From Prevotellaceae bacterium (lineage in GTDB: Bacteria; Bacteroidota; Bacteroidia; Bacteroidales; UBA932): a stretch of 5,262 nt of DNA. Each line of letters opens with the position of its first letter. Positions within the stretch are counted from its first letter, which is position 1. Position numbers and translations under genes: made by a program. The notes under the pieces were generated by a model. That model saw only the letters and a program-made list of their open reading frames with translations. It ran no database searches and had not been told where the DNA came from. This document shows, piece after piece, positions 1 to 5,231 of this stretch. The stretch lies in NCBI GenBank assembly GCA_031284065.1, contig JAITAP010000100.1:1-5262 (forward strand), given 5' to 3'.

Positions 1-119
1 CGCGTTTTGCCACCTTCCGCAAAGGAGAAGTAGAGGGTGTAACACCCATCTAATCGCTGCTTGGCTTGCCTTATGCAAAGTTTAATCACCATTTTGTTCC
101 GGTTCAAGTACGGGTACAT
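1..119 (-). CDS. Probable tyrosine recombinase (integrase), N-terminal fragment
   Basis: The gene is cut by the left edge, so only about 39 codons are visible. Read from the ATG at 119 it begins MYPYLNRNKMVIKLCIRQ and continues with AKQRLDGCYTLYFSFAEGGK. The pattern (hydrophobic strand, K-x-K/Q-x-R, a DG turn, then Y-x-L-Y-F and a G-K turn) resembles the arm-DNA-binding N-terminus of Bacteroidetes tyrosine recombinases, which integrate and excise mobile elements. The catalytic domain (R...HxxR...Y) would lie outside the window, so the identity rests on this short match and on position: the gene starts about 140 bp beyond the 3' end of a tRNA gene and points away from it. A second in-frame ATG at 92 (MVIKLCIRQ) is an equally good start and sits closer to the conserved strand. 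A phage or transposon protein with a similar N-terminus cannot be excluded. Confidence 0.45.
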   Translation of the reverse strand, partial: MYPYLNRNKMVIKLCIRQAKQRLDGCYTLYFSFAEGGKT

Positions 120-131
120 TTTAGGTACATT
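113..131. repeat. Pair of 8-bp direct repeats, one helical turn apart
   Basis: GGTACATT occurs at 113-120 and again at 124-131, giving an 11-bp period, so both copies face the same side of the helix. The first copy contains the complement of the upstream candidate start codon of the recombinase gene. The arrangement suggests a protein-binding site at the integrase start (autoregulation or an arm-type site), but this is inferred from spacing only. Confidence 0.5.
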
Positions 132-140
132 GTTTGACCG

Positions 141-148
141 CAAATTTA
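141..148 (-). promoter_or_regulatory. Possible -7 box for the recombinase gene
   Basis: On the minus strand these bases read TAAATTTG, a match to the Bacteroidetes -7 consensus TAnnTTTG. It would start transcription near 134, about 15 nt before the ATG at 119. No TTG/TTTG sits at the usual 17-23 nt further upstream. The box coincides with the first CAAATTT repeat, so a protein bound there would compete with RNA polymerase. The call is weak because the surroundings are A/T-rich. Confidence 0.35.
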
Positions 149-187
149 GAATATTTCCTCCAAATTTGAAAAATAAATTTCAAATTT
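141..187. repeat. Three CAAATTT repeats at exact 20-bp spacing
   Basis: CAAATTT begins at 141, 161 and 181, a strict 20-bp period of about two helical turns. The second and third copies continue with G and form the cores of the inverted repeat at 160-189. The set lies between the tRNA terminator and the probable integrase gene, where recombinase arm sites, excisionase sites or operators would be expected. The region is A/T-rich, which makes chance occurrence of each copy more likely but does not explain the even spacing. Confidence 0.6.
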
Positions 188-189
188 GG
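160..189. repeat. Perfect 12-bp inverted repeat upstream of the recombinase gene
   Basis: CCAAATTTGAAA at 160-171 is exactly inverted as TTTCAAATTTGG at 178-189, with a 6-nt spacer (AATAAA). It lies just upstream of the possible recombinase -7 box and immediately after the tRNA terminator. No T-run follows on either strand, so a terminator is unlikely. A dimeric operator or a recombinase/excisionase site is more plausible. The sequence shows the symmetry; the role is inferred. Confidence 0.65.
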
Positions 190-193
190 GCGC

Positions 194-226
194 AAAAAAA
201 GCGGGACGCATTTTGCTGCGTCCCGC
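194..226 (-). terminator. Intrinsic terminator of the tRNA-Lys transcript
   Basis: A perfect 10-bp stem (GCGGGACGCA at 201-210 with its complement at 217-226) encloses a 6-nt loop. On the minus strand it is followed directly by seven T residues (200-194). It lies 36 bp beyond the tRNA 3' end. There is no T-run on the plus side, so it acts in one direction and insulates the tRNA from the probable integrase gene downstream. Confidence 0.85.
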
Positions 227-261
227 TTAAACAGTAGTGTATATTGGCATTTCTGCCTGTG

Positions 262-334
262 TGACCCCGGAGAGGCTCGAACTCTCGACCCAATGATTAA
301 GAGTCATTTGCTCTACCAACTGAGCTACGGAGTC
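262..334 (-). tRNA. tRNA-Lys, anticodon CUU
   Basis: A complete 73-nt cloverleaf is visible on the minus strand. The acceptor stem is GACTCCG/CGGGGTC (one T:G wobble) with discriminator A. The D arm is GCTC..GAGC with AGTTGGTA in the loop. The anticodon stem AATGA/TCATT holds the loop CTCTTAA, giving anticodon CUU (299-301) for the lysine codon AAG. The T arm is GAGAG/CTCTC with loop TTCGAGC, fitting TTCRANY. The CCA end is not encoded. All stems pair, so the gene looks functional. Its 3' end faces the probable integrase gene, so its 3' half is a candidate attachment site. Confidence 0.97.
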
Positions 335-359
335 GTACTTTACTGCGATTACGAGGGCG

Positions 360-367
360 CAAAGATA
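360..367 (-). promoter_or_regulatory. -7 box of the tRNA-Lys promoter
   Basis: The minus strand reads TATCTTTG, an exact match to the Bacteroidetes -7 consensus TAnnTTTG. Initiation would fall near 354, leaving a leader of about 20 nt before the tRNA 5' end at 334, a normal arrangement for a monocistronic tRNA. No clear -33 TTG is present. Confidence 0.65.
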
Positions 368-545
368 ATCATTCTTGTTAAAAATGCTTGTGCCGCACTA
401 CGCTTTTTAGGGGAAAATAGCTGATTTTGCCATTTCTCATAATATTGTAGGTGGTATAGTAGCTTGATTATCTGGCGATTGAAAAATAAAAAGCTAAAAG
501 TGCGCTGGTTTGAACAAGTTGTGAACATTGCATTGAATAGATTTG
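368..545. other. Intergenic spacer, no gene recognised
   Basis: This A/T-rich stretch lies between the divergent tRNA-Lys promoter (minus) and the candidate small-RNA promoter (plus). I find no ORF with coding character on either strand, no hairpin followed by a T-run, and no recognisable repeat. The ORF that covers part of it on the minus strand (791-468) runs out of frame through the methyltransferase 3' end and a terminator, so it is not credible. Confidence 0.6.
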
Positions 546-553
546 TATCTTTG
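546..553 (+). promoter_or_regulatory. -7 box of the candidate small-RNA transcript
   Basis: TATCTTTG matches the Bacteroidetes -7 consensus exactly and is preceded by TTTG. The 14-mer TTTGTATCTTTGTA here (542-555) recurs exactly, on the other strand, in the promoter of the ATPase operon (5202-5215). The nearest upstream TTG triplets are 15 nt (528-530) and 24 nt (519-521) away, just outside the usual spacing, so the -33 element is weak. The predicted start is about 559-560. Confidence 0.6.
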
Positions 554-558
554 TAAGT

Positions 559-688
559 AGGATGAAAGACATCCTTCCCCCAATAAAAAGGTTGGTTGCA
601 ATCTTTTGTCGCAAAAAAACCGAATTAATTGCCATGATTGGGTTTTTGAATCTCCGTGAGGCGAAAGCTGTCGCGGAGATTTTTTTTA
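559..688 (+). ncRNA. Candidate small non-coding RNA, about 130 nt, family unknown
   Basis: A -7 box at 546-553 predicts a start at 559-560, and a strong intrinsic terminator ends at about 687. Several structures can be paired by eye. A 5' hairpin pairs AGGATG (559-564) with CATCCT (570-575) around loop AAAGA. A long-range helix pairs CCCAAT (579-584) with ATTGGG (637-642). Inside it GGTT (590-593) pairs with AACC (618-621), and TTTTG (604-608) with CAAAA (612-616). No gene lies downstream on this strand, since the next genes are convergent, so a leader or riboswitch role is unlikely. It does not resemble tmRNA, RNase P RNA or SRP RNA, and I do not recognise the family. The alternative is a leaderless 51-codon ORF (562-717), but its stop lies beyond the terminator. 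Confidence 0.45.
613..647 (-). terminator. Possible terminator of the methyltransferase operon
   Basis: On the minus strand AAAAACC (647-641) pairs with GGTTTTT (621-615) across a 19-nt loop, and the T-run extends to 613. It lies about 50 bp beyond the methyltransferase stop codon. The stem is mostly A:T and the loop long, so it would be a modest terminator, perhaps helped by the G+C-rich hairpin at 649-681 just before it. The same bases belong to the convergent small-RNA candidate. Confidence 0.35.
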
Positions 689-690
689 TT
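649..690 (+). terminator. Strong intrinsic terminator with GAAA tetraloop
   Basis: Eight perfect pairs (AATCTCCG 649-656 with CGGAGATT 674-681) continue with T657:G673, G658:C672 and A659:T671. After a bulged G670 come G660:T669, G661:C668 and C662:G667, closing a GAAA tetraloop (663-666). Eight T residues (680-687) follow. On the minus strand there is no T-run after the stem, so it terminates plus-strand transcription. Since no plus-strand protein gene precedes it, it implies the small transcript that begins near 559. Confidence 0.8.
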
Positions 691-697
691 GCTGCTG

Positions 698-1615
698 CTA
701 CCGGACAAACCGCGTGAATACGCTTAGCGGAAGCCGCTTCCCGAACTTGTCGGTCAGCGCCAGCTCGCCGCTCTCGCGCTGCGCAGGGCAACCAAAAATG
801 CTACTCACCAGCGTATCGCAAACCACTGAGGAGAACCCCAGCGCGTAAAGGTTCAGCACCAAGAACGAGCTGTTGTTTTCGAGCATTTTTTCTACGCCGC
901 GCATCAGCTCCAGGATGCCCTCGCCCAGCAGCCACCGCTCACCGTCGGGGCCGCGACCGTACGCCGGAGGGTCGAGTATAACGCCGCTGTACTTTGCTCC
1001 GCGTCGCACCTGCCGCTGCACGTACTTCAGCGCATCGTCCACCAGCCAGCGGACGCCGTCGAGCCGGCTTGCCTGCATGTTGTCGTTTGCCCACGTTACC
1101 GTTTGCTTTATCGAGTCGAGGTGGGTAACATCTGCGCCCGCTGCGCGCGCCGCAAGCGAAGCGCCGCCGGTGTAGGCAAACAGGTTGAGCACCCTTGCAT
1201 CTTTCTTCAGCCTGCGGCACGCGCTGTAAACAAAGTCCCAGTTGGCCGCTTGCTCGGGGAATACGCCTACGTGCTTGAACGAGGTGAGCCCAAGCCTCAA
1301 CGCCATGTCCAGCCCGTTGTGGCGGTAGCTCACAAGCCAGCGGTCGGGCATGTTTGATTTTTTTGTCCACGTCCCGCGCTCGTCGGGGTTGCTTTTTGCG
1401 CCCTTTTCGTGCCGAAAGGTGGCGTGCGCAAGCTGCCTCCACTCGCTCTCCGGCAGCGACGGCGCCCACACTGCCTTCGGCTCCGGCCGCCGCGTAACGT
1501 ACCTGCCAAACCGCTCCAGCTTCTCAAAGCTGCCGCAATCTATCAGCTCGTAATCCTTAAAATTATCGGGCGAAAGAAGAAGAATACTGCTATTTCCACG
1601 ACTTAATGTTTTCAC
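698..1615 (-). CDS. SAM-dependent methyltransferase, RlmI/COG1092-like
   Basis: A 305-aa cytosolic class I methyltransferase. The Rossmann core is clear: motif I VLNLFAYTGGASLAA (142-156), an acidic end of strand 2 at D167, a VDDA segment (192-195), and motif IV DPPAYGRGPDGERW (215-228). The N-terminal 130 residues form the extension typical of this subgroup, with LERFGRYV (33-40) and FKHVGVFPEQAANWD (113-127). Relatives such as RlmI and the RlmK half of RlmL modify 23S rRNA, but this protein has no N-terminal PUA domain like RlmI's, so the substrate is unassigned; RNA is an inference. Translation starts at GTG (1613-1615) after AAAGGA; the first in-frame ATG is codon 90, past conserved sequence. 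It follows rnhA by 12 nt in the same frame, suggesting co-transcription. The family call is firm, the target is not. Confidence 0.88.
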   Translation of the reverse strand: MKTLSRGNSSILLLSPDNFKDYELIDCGSFEKLERFGRYVTRRPEPKAVWAPSLPESEWRQLAHATFRHEKGAKSNPDERGTWTKKSNMPDRWLVSYRHNGLDMALRLGLTSFKHVGVFPEQAANWDFVYSACRRLKKDARVLNLFAYTGGASLAARAAGADVTHLDSIKQTVTWANDNMQASRLDGVRWLVDDALKYVQRQVRRGAKYSGVILDPPAYGRGPDGERWLLGEGILELMRGVEKMLENNSSFLVLNLYALGFSSVVCDTLVSSIFGCPAQRESGELALTDKFGKRLPLSVFTRFVR

Positions 1616-1627
1616 AATTCCTTTACG

Positions 1628-2116
1628 TTACTCGTACATCTGTGCCTGCCTGCTCGCCATTTCCTGCACATACCCTTTGTCTATCAATAAATTTTTCCCC
1701 TTTCCGGCGGCGACGGCCAAACGGTCGCAGCGCTCGTTGTGGGGGTTGTCGTCGTGCCCTTTTATCCACACAAAGCGCACCGTATGCCTGCGGTAAGCTT
1801 TCAAAAAGCGCGACCACAGGTCGGGATTTTTTTTCCCCTTAAAGTCGGGCGTAGCTGCCCAGCCAAATACCCATCGCTTTTCCACCGCATCTACCACATA
1901 CTTGGAGTCGGAGTAAACGGTAACCTCGCAGCCATCGGTTTTCAGCGCCTCCAGGCCCGCAATGACGGCCATCAGCTCCATGCGGTTGTTGGTGGTGAGC
2001 GTGTAACCCTGCGAAAGTTCCTTGCGGTGAACGCCGGAAATCAAAACAACGCCGTAGCCACCCGGACCGGGGTTGCCAGATGATGAGCCATCGGTATAAA
2101 TTACAACTTTTGCCAA
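1628..2116 (-). CDS. rnhA: Ribonuclease HI
   Basis: A 162-aa RNase HI, which cuts the RNA strand of RNA:DNA hybrids in the cytosol (Okazaki primers, R-loops). All catalytic positions are visible: D9 in YTDGSSSGNPGPGG, E47 in NNRMEL, D70 in YSDSK, H121 in KGHDDNPHNE, and D131 in ERCDRLA. The Trp-rich, basic substrate-handle region (W82, W86, KGKKNPDLW at 93-101) is also present, marking the bacterial HI type rather than a handle-less form. Length matches the E. coli enzyme (155 aa) plus a short C-terminal tail. The start is TTG (2114-2116): the frame is closed upstream by a TGA and no ATG precedes the first conserved strand. It lies 66 nt after the helical-repeat gene and 12 nt before the methyltransferase gene. 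A near-match to a -7 box in the 66-nt gap lacks one spacer base, so an internal promoter is uncertain. Confidence 0.97.
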   Translation of the reverse strand: MAKVVIYTDGSSSGNPGPGGYGVVLISGVHRKELSQGYTLTTNNRMELMAVIAGLEALKTDGCEVTVYSDSKYVVDAVEKRWVFGWAATPDFKGKKNPDLWSRFLKAYRRHTVRFVWIKGHDDNPHNERCDRLAVAAGKGKNLLIDKGYVQEMASRQAQMYE

Positions 2117-2182
2117 GATTTGTCGGATTTTAATTTTTCAAACTACTGTTGCGGCTGTCCGCCATGCTATTTTTACGCCCGC

Positions 2183-3754
2183 CTACTTTAACGGCGGTTG
2201 CGTGCTGTTGCGGCGAATAAATTTTTGCCGGATAATTTCCTGCACCGATACGTTGCGCATTTTGCTTTCGAGCCACGAGGTGAGGTCGAGGTAAAGGAAC
2301 GGACGCTTTTCGTAGGGCATGTTTTCGTATAGCAGCAGCTTCTCGTGCAGCGCACGAAACAGGTCGTTGATGTCCTTGCGGTAAAACGTATCGACTTTGC
2401 GCAAAAAAGTCAGAATTTCGCGCTGCACCACGTTCAGGTCGTTCATCTTTACCAAAAATCGGTAGGTGGACTTTATTTGGTACTCCATCATAAGGTCGTC
2501 GCCGCTTTCGTAGGTGGCAATGAGGCAAAGGATGCGGGCAAAGCACTGCAAATCGGAGCGCACGTCTTCATCGCGCGTATCAATAATTTTGTTGAGAAAC
2601 GAAATCGTCTTTTTAAACTCGCCGCTGCCAAAGTAAAGGCTCGCTATTTTGTAGTAAAATACAAGTATGTGGTGCTGGTCAATTTTGTTTTTATTCTCCT
2701 CAATAAAATCGAGCAGCTCCGGAATAATTTCCAAGCCGTCGGAGAACGTGCCGTCCATAAAATGCAGGTTCATGCGGTTGGCGTAGTAAAAGGAGTGTGC
2801 CAAGATTTCGGCGTTTGGGTTAACGATGTTTTCCCTGTTCGCTATCTCCGCGCGAACAGCCTCCAGCACCTCTTTGAAGCGCGAGTAGTGGCGCAGGTAA
2901 AAGAGGCTTTCGAGGAGGTAGTTGAACGATTTGAAGTACATGCTCGACATGCTTTGCTTGAGCACGGGGTATTCGCCGAACAAATCTACGTTGCGCTGCG
3001 TGTGGCGGTAGCACGCCAGAAAATCTTGCAGGATGTAGCAGTACCAGTAGTTGGACAAATTCATATACAGCAGCTCGTACACTCCCTGCCTGCGCACGTC
3101 GAACTTGGGGCGATGCTTGGCAAAGTAGTCCTCGACAAAAATGATGTCGTTGCGGTTGCGCACGTGGCCACGCTTAAGGTACAGCGCGTAGAGCTGAATG
3201 GCAAGGTTGGAAAATTCGCTGGCTTTTTGTATGGTGTAGCTCAGGTTCTGCACCTCAGTGGAGAGGTCGTCGGCGCGGGTTGTCGAGCTGCGGGTGATGA
3301 ACTGCGACTCTATCAGCTTCTCAAATTCCACTATCTCCAGCGCTATGGTAAACTGCTGCCTGTCCATTGCCTGATGCTTGGCGCGGTCTAAGAATTTCAG
3401 GCTTTGCTTGTACATACCTTTGGCGTAAAGAATACGCGCAAAATCCAGCTGCTCGTGCAGCGAAACGTCATCGTAGCTGTCCACTCCGCTTTGGCGCAGG
3501 CTGGTGAGTAGCTGGTGGTAGAGGTAAATTTTTACGTTTGCCAGCTGCAATTTCGGAATACCGCTTTTTTTCAGGATTTTTGCCTCGTCAAACGCCGCCG
3601 CTTCATCCATAGCGTCAAAGAGCGCGATAAACTTGGCGTTTTTGCTATCGTCAATGCGCGTAGCGTACAGGCGAAACGAGCGCTTTTCGGCTTTAGTCAT
3701 CGACTTGATGAGCTCTAAAACGGGGTCTGGTTTTATTTTGGAGGTTGTAGCCAC
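2183..3754 (-). CDS. Helical TPR-like protein, conserved in Bacteroidetes, function unknown
   Basis: A 523-aa protein with no signal peptide or membrane segment, so probably cytosolic. It is almost wholly alpha-helical. Two stretches fit the tetratricopeptide pattern well: ARILYAKGMYKQSLKFLDRA (106-125), and 363-391 with FYYKIASLYFGSGEF in it. Less regular helix pairs fill the rest. The N-terminus (LELIKSMTKAEKRSFRLY, 13-30, then FIALFDAMDE at 42-51) matches a conserved opening I recognise from unassigned Bacteroidetes proteins. No enzymatic motif is visible, so a scaffolding or protein-binding role is inferred from TPR folds. The GTG start (3752-3754) is preferred because the first ATG (codon 19) would cut through the conserved opening. 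It begins 5 nt after the ATPase stop codon, so the two are almost certainly co-transcribed and possibly translationally coupled. Confidence 0.8.
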   Translation of the reverse strand: MATTSKIKPDPVLELIKSMTKAEKRSFRLYATRIDDSKNAKFIALFDAMDEAAAFDEAKILKKSGIPKLQLANVKIYLYHQLLTSLRQSGVDSYDDVSLHEQLDFARILYAKGMYKQSLKFLDRAKHQAMDRQQFTIALEIVEFEKLIESQFITRSSTTRADDLSTEVQNLSYTIQKASEFSNLAIQLYALYLKRGHVRNRNDIIFVEDYFAKHRPKFDVRRQGVYELLYMNLSNYWYCYILQDFLACYRHTQRNVDLFGEYPVLKQSMSSMYFKSFNYLLESLFYLRHYSRFKEVLEAVRAEIANRENIVNPNAEILAHSFYYANRMNLHFMDGTFSDGLEIIPELLDFIEENKNKIDQHHILVFYYKIASLYFGSGEFKKTISFLNKIIDTRDEDVRSDLQCFARILCLIATYESGDDLMMEYQIKSTYRFLVKMNDLNVVQREILTFLRKVDTFYRKDINDLFRALHEKLLLYENMPYEKRPFLYLDLTSWLESKMRNVSVQEIIRQKFIRRNSTQPPLK

Positions 3755-3759
3755 AACTT

Positions 3760-5181
3760 TTATATTTTGTTGAATAAATCATCCATTTTCACCTCCGACT
3801 GCACAAGCCCCGAATACTCGTTTCGCTTAACGCCGTAGGTGGTTATCATGGTTAGGTGTACTGTTTTTCGAGTTTTTGTTTCGCGCACAAATGCCTCTCG
3901 CTTGTTGCGCAAAATTTCGTCATACTTCCGGTCAATGGAAAATTCGGTATTCGCGTACTTTACTTCGCAAAGGTTGATGATTTGGTCGTTGCGCTCTATC
4001 AGCAAGTCCACCTGTGCGCCCGGCGTAGAGCCGCTGCTTCGCCACGAGGCAACGTTGGTGAGCACGCCGCTAATCCCCAGCTTGTGCTTAATCTGCTCCA
4101 CGTGCGACAGGCAAACCATCTCGAAAGCGTAGCCGCTCCATACTACCTGCCTTGCCCGCCCGCCGAGGCTTGTCCAAAAACTTTTGCCGCTGTTCCGGTG
4201 GCGTCGAATAAAATTCAGGTAAAACAACGTGTAAAAATCGACCAGCTGGTACAGCGTGTACTTGCTTTTCTTGTCAAACGACCTGTATTTGCGGATAAAG
4301 CCGCACTGCTCCAGCTCTTCGAGCGTTTTCGACAAGGTGCCGCCGTCCGGCAGCTTAGCGCCGGCAATGATTTCTTCTCTGGTCAAGCCCTTTACTTTTT
4401 TTCCCAACGCCTCCACCACCTTTATGTGATGCTCCGAATACCGGAACAGCGAAGCGTAAAGGTTGGAAAATTCATCCCATAGCGTTCCTGTTCTGGCAAA
4501 GCATAGCTCGTCTATGTTTTGCGCCAAGCTCAGGCTTTTATCCATCAGGCTTAGGTAGTAGGGAATACCGCCGAGTATCATGTAGCTTTCCACCACTTGC
4601 TGCCGGTTCATCACAATTCTGTTGTGCGCATAAAACTCCTCGCACTCGCCCAGCGTAAAGGGTTCAATGTACATTTGCCGCGTAACCCGGTTGTGCAAGC
4701 CGCCGTGATTTTTAATCAGCTTATTAATCATCCACGAGGTGGCAGACCCGCAAACAATCAGCAGCACGTCCGGCCTCGACGACGCCCAGCTATTCCAAAA
4801 GTGCTCCAGCGCAGAAATGAAGCCCGAGCGAGGAGTATCCATCCATGGAAGTTCGTCCAGAAAAACAACCTTTTTGCTTTTTTGTGAAGCATGTTGGAGC
4901 AAATGAGCCAACTGCCGGAACGTCTCAAGCCATGTGTCGGCTATTGGATAATCAAATTTCCCGTACTGTTTCAGCGATGCGTTAAAGTTGAGCAGCTGTT
5001 TTTGGGTATCGGCATTTGCCAAGCCCGTAAGGTAAAAGGTAAAGCTGTTGGAAAAATATTCTTTTACCAAGAACGTTTTTCCAACCCTCCTGCGACCATA
5101 TACAGCAACGAACTCCGGCTTCTCCGATTCCACCTGCTGCCTCAAAATCGCTTGTTCCTTTTCTCTGCCTACTATCTTCAT
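3760..5181 (-). CDS. Archaeal-type (STAND/MNS) ATPase with C-terminal PD-(D/E)xK-like DUF234 domain
   Basis: A 473-aa cytosolic protein with the ATPase_2 plus DUF234 architecture (COG1672). Walker A is GRRRVGKT (29-36), Walker B VVFLDE (105-110), followed by a CGSATSW strand (144-150), R165 and R168, and the family hallmark LGGIPYYL (203-210). A winged-helix region spans roughly 245-325. The C-terminal domain carries a PD-(D/E)xK-like constellation: E354 in GYAFE, D392 in QVDLLI, and E406-x-K408 in CEVKY, so nuclease activity is plausible. ATPases of this type belong to the MNS clade of STAND NTPases, many of which are signal-sensing switches; the cellular role of this subgroup is unknown. 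All key residues are intact. The ATG at 5179-5181 sits 23 nt past a good -7 box and matches the usual MKIVGRE-like start. It heads the run of minus-strand genes; patchy distribution typical of this family suggests an accessory gene. Confidence 0.9.
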   Translation of the reverse strand: MKIVGREKEQAILRQQVESEKPEFVAVYGRRRVGKTFLVKEYFSNSFTFYLTGLANADTQKQLLNFNASLKQYGKFDYPIADTWLETFRQLAHLLQHASQKSKKVVFLDELPWMDTPRSGFISALEHFWNSWASSRPDVLLIVCGSATSWMINKLIKNHGGLHNRVTRQMYIEPFTLGECEEFYAHNRIVMNRQQVVESYMILGGIPYYLSLMDKSLSLAQNIDELCFARTGTLWDEFSNLYASLFRYSEHHIKVVEALGKKVKGLTREEIIAGAKLPDGGTLSKTLEELEQCGFIRKYRSFDKKSKYTLYQLVDFYTLFYLNFIRRHRNSGKSFWTSLGGRARQVVWSGYAFEMVCLSHVEQIKHKLGISGVLTNVASWRSSGSTPGAQVDLLIERNDQIINLCEVKYANTEFSIDRKYDEILRNKREAFVRETKTRKTVHLTMITTYGVKRNEYSGLVQSEVKMDDLFNKI

Positions 5182-5203
5182 TACCTGATATGCTTACGTG
5201 CTA

Positions 5204-5211
5204 CAAAGATA
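5204..5211 (-). promoter_or_regulatory. -7 box of the ATPase-led operon
   Basis: The minus strand reads TATCTTTG, an exact Bacteroidetes -7 box, within the 14-mer TTTGTATCTTTGTA shared with the small-RNA promoter. Initiation near 5197 gives a leader of about 16 nt before the ATG at 5181. No clear -33 TTG precedes it. Given the 5-nt gap to the next gene, it probably drives at least the ATPase and helical-repeat genes, perhaps all four. Confidence 0.65.
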
Positions 5212-5231
5212 CAAACATTTTTTTATAATCA

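Noticed and set aside
939..1469. Minus-strand ORF of 176 codons overlapping the methyltransferase in another frame
   Set aside because: The translation is Arg/Ala-rich out-of-frame sequence from G+C-rich codons; the methyltransferase frame carries all the conserved motifs.
2133..2146. Possible -7 box for an internal rnhA promoter (TAGTTTG on the minus strand)
   Set aside because: It is one base short of TAnnTTTG and has no supporting -33 element, so I did not list it as a promoter.
2151..2162. GCGG/CCGC hairpin between the helical-repeat gene and rnhA
   Set aside because: Only four pairs and no T-run on either strand, so it is not a terminator.
2345..3391. Long plus-strand ORF of 348 codons opposite the helical-repeat gene
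   Set aside because: It is a shadow of the minus-strand gene: its translation is low-complexity (rich in V, A, H, Q), has no recognisable domain or promoter, while the opposite strand encodes a coherent helical protein.
3856..4482. Plus-strand ORF of 208 codons opposite the ATPase gene
   Set aside because: It lies wholly within the ATPase gene, whose motifs are intact on the minus strand, and it has no initiation signal or family resemblance.
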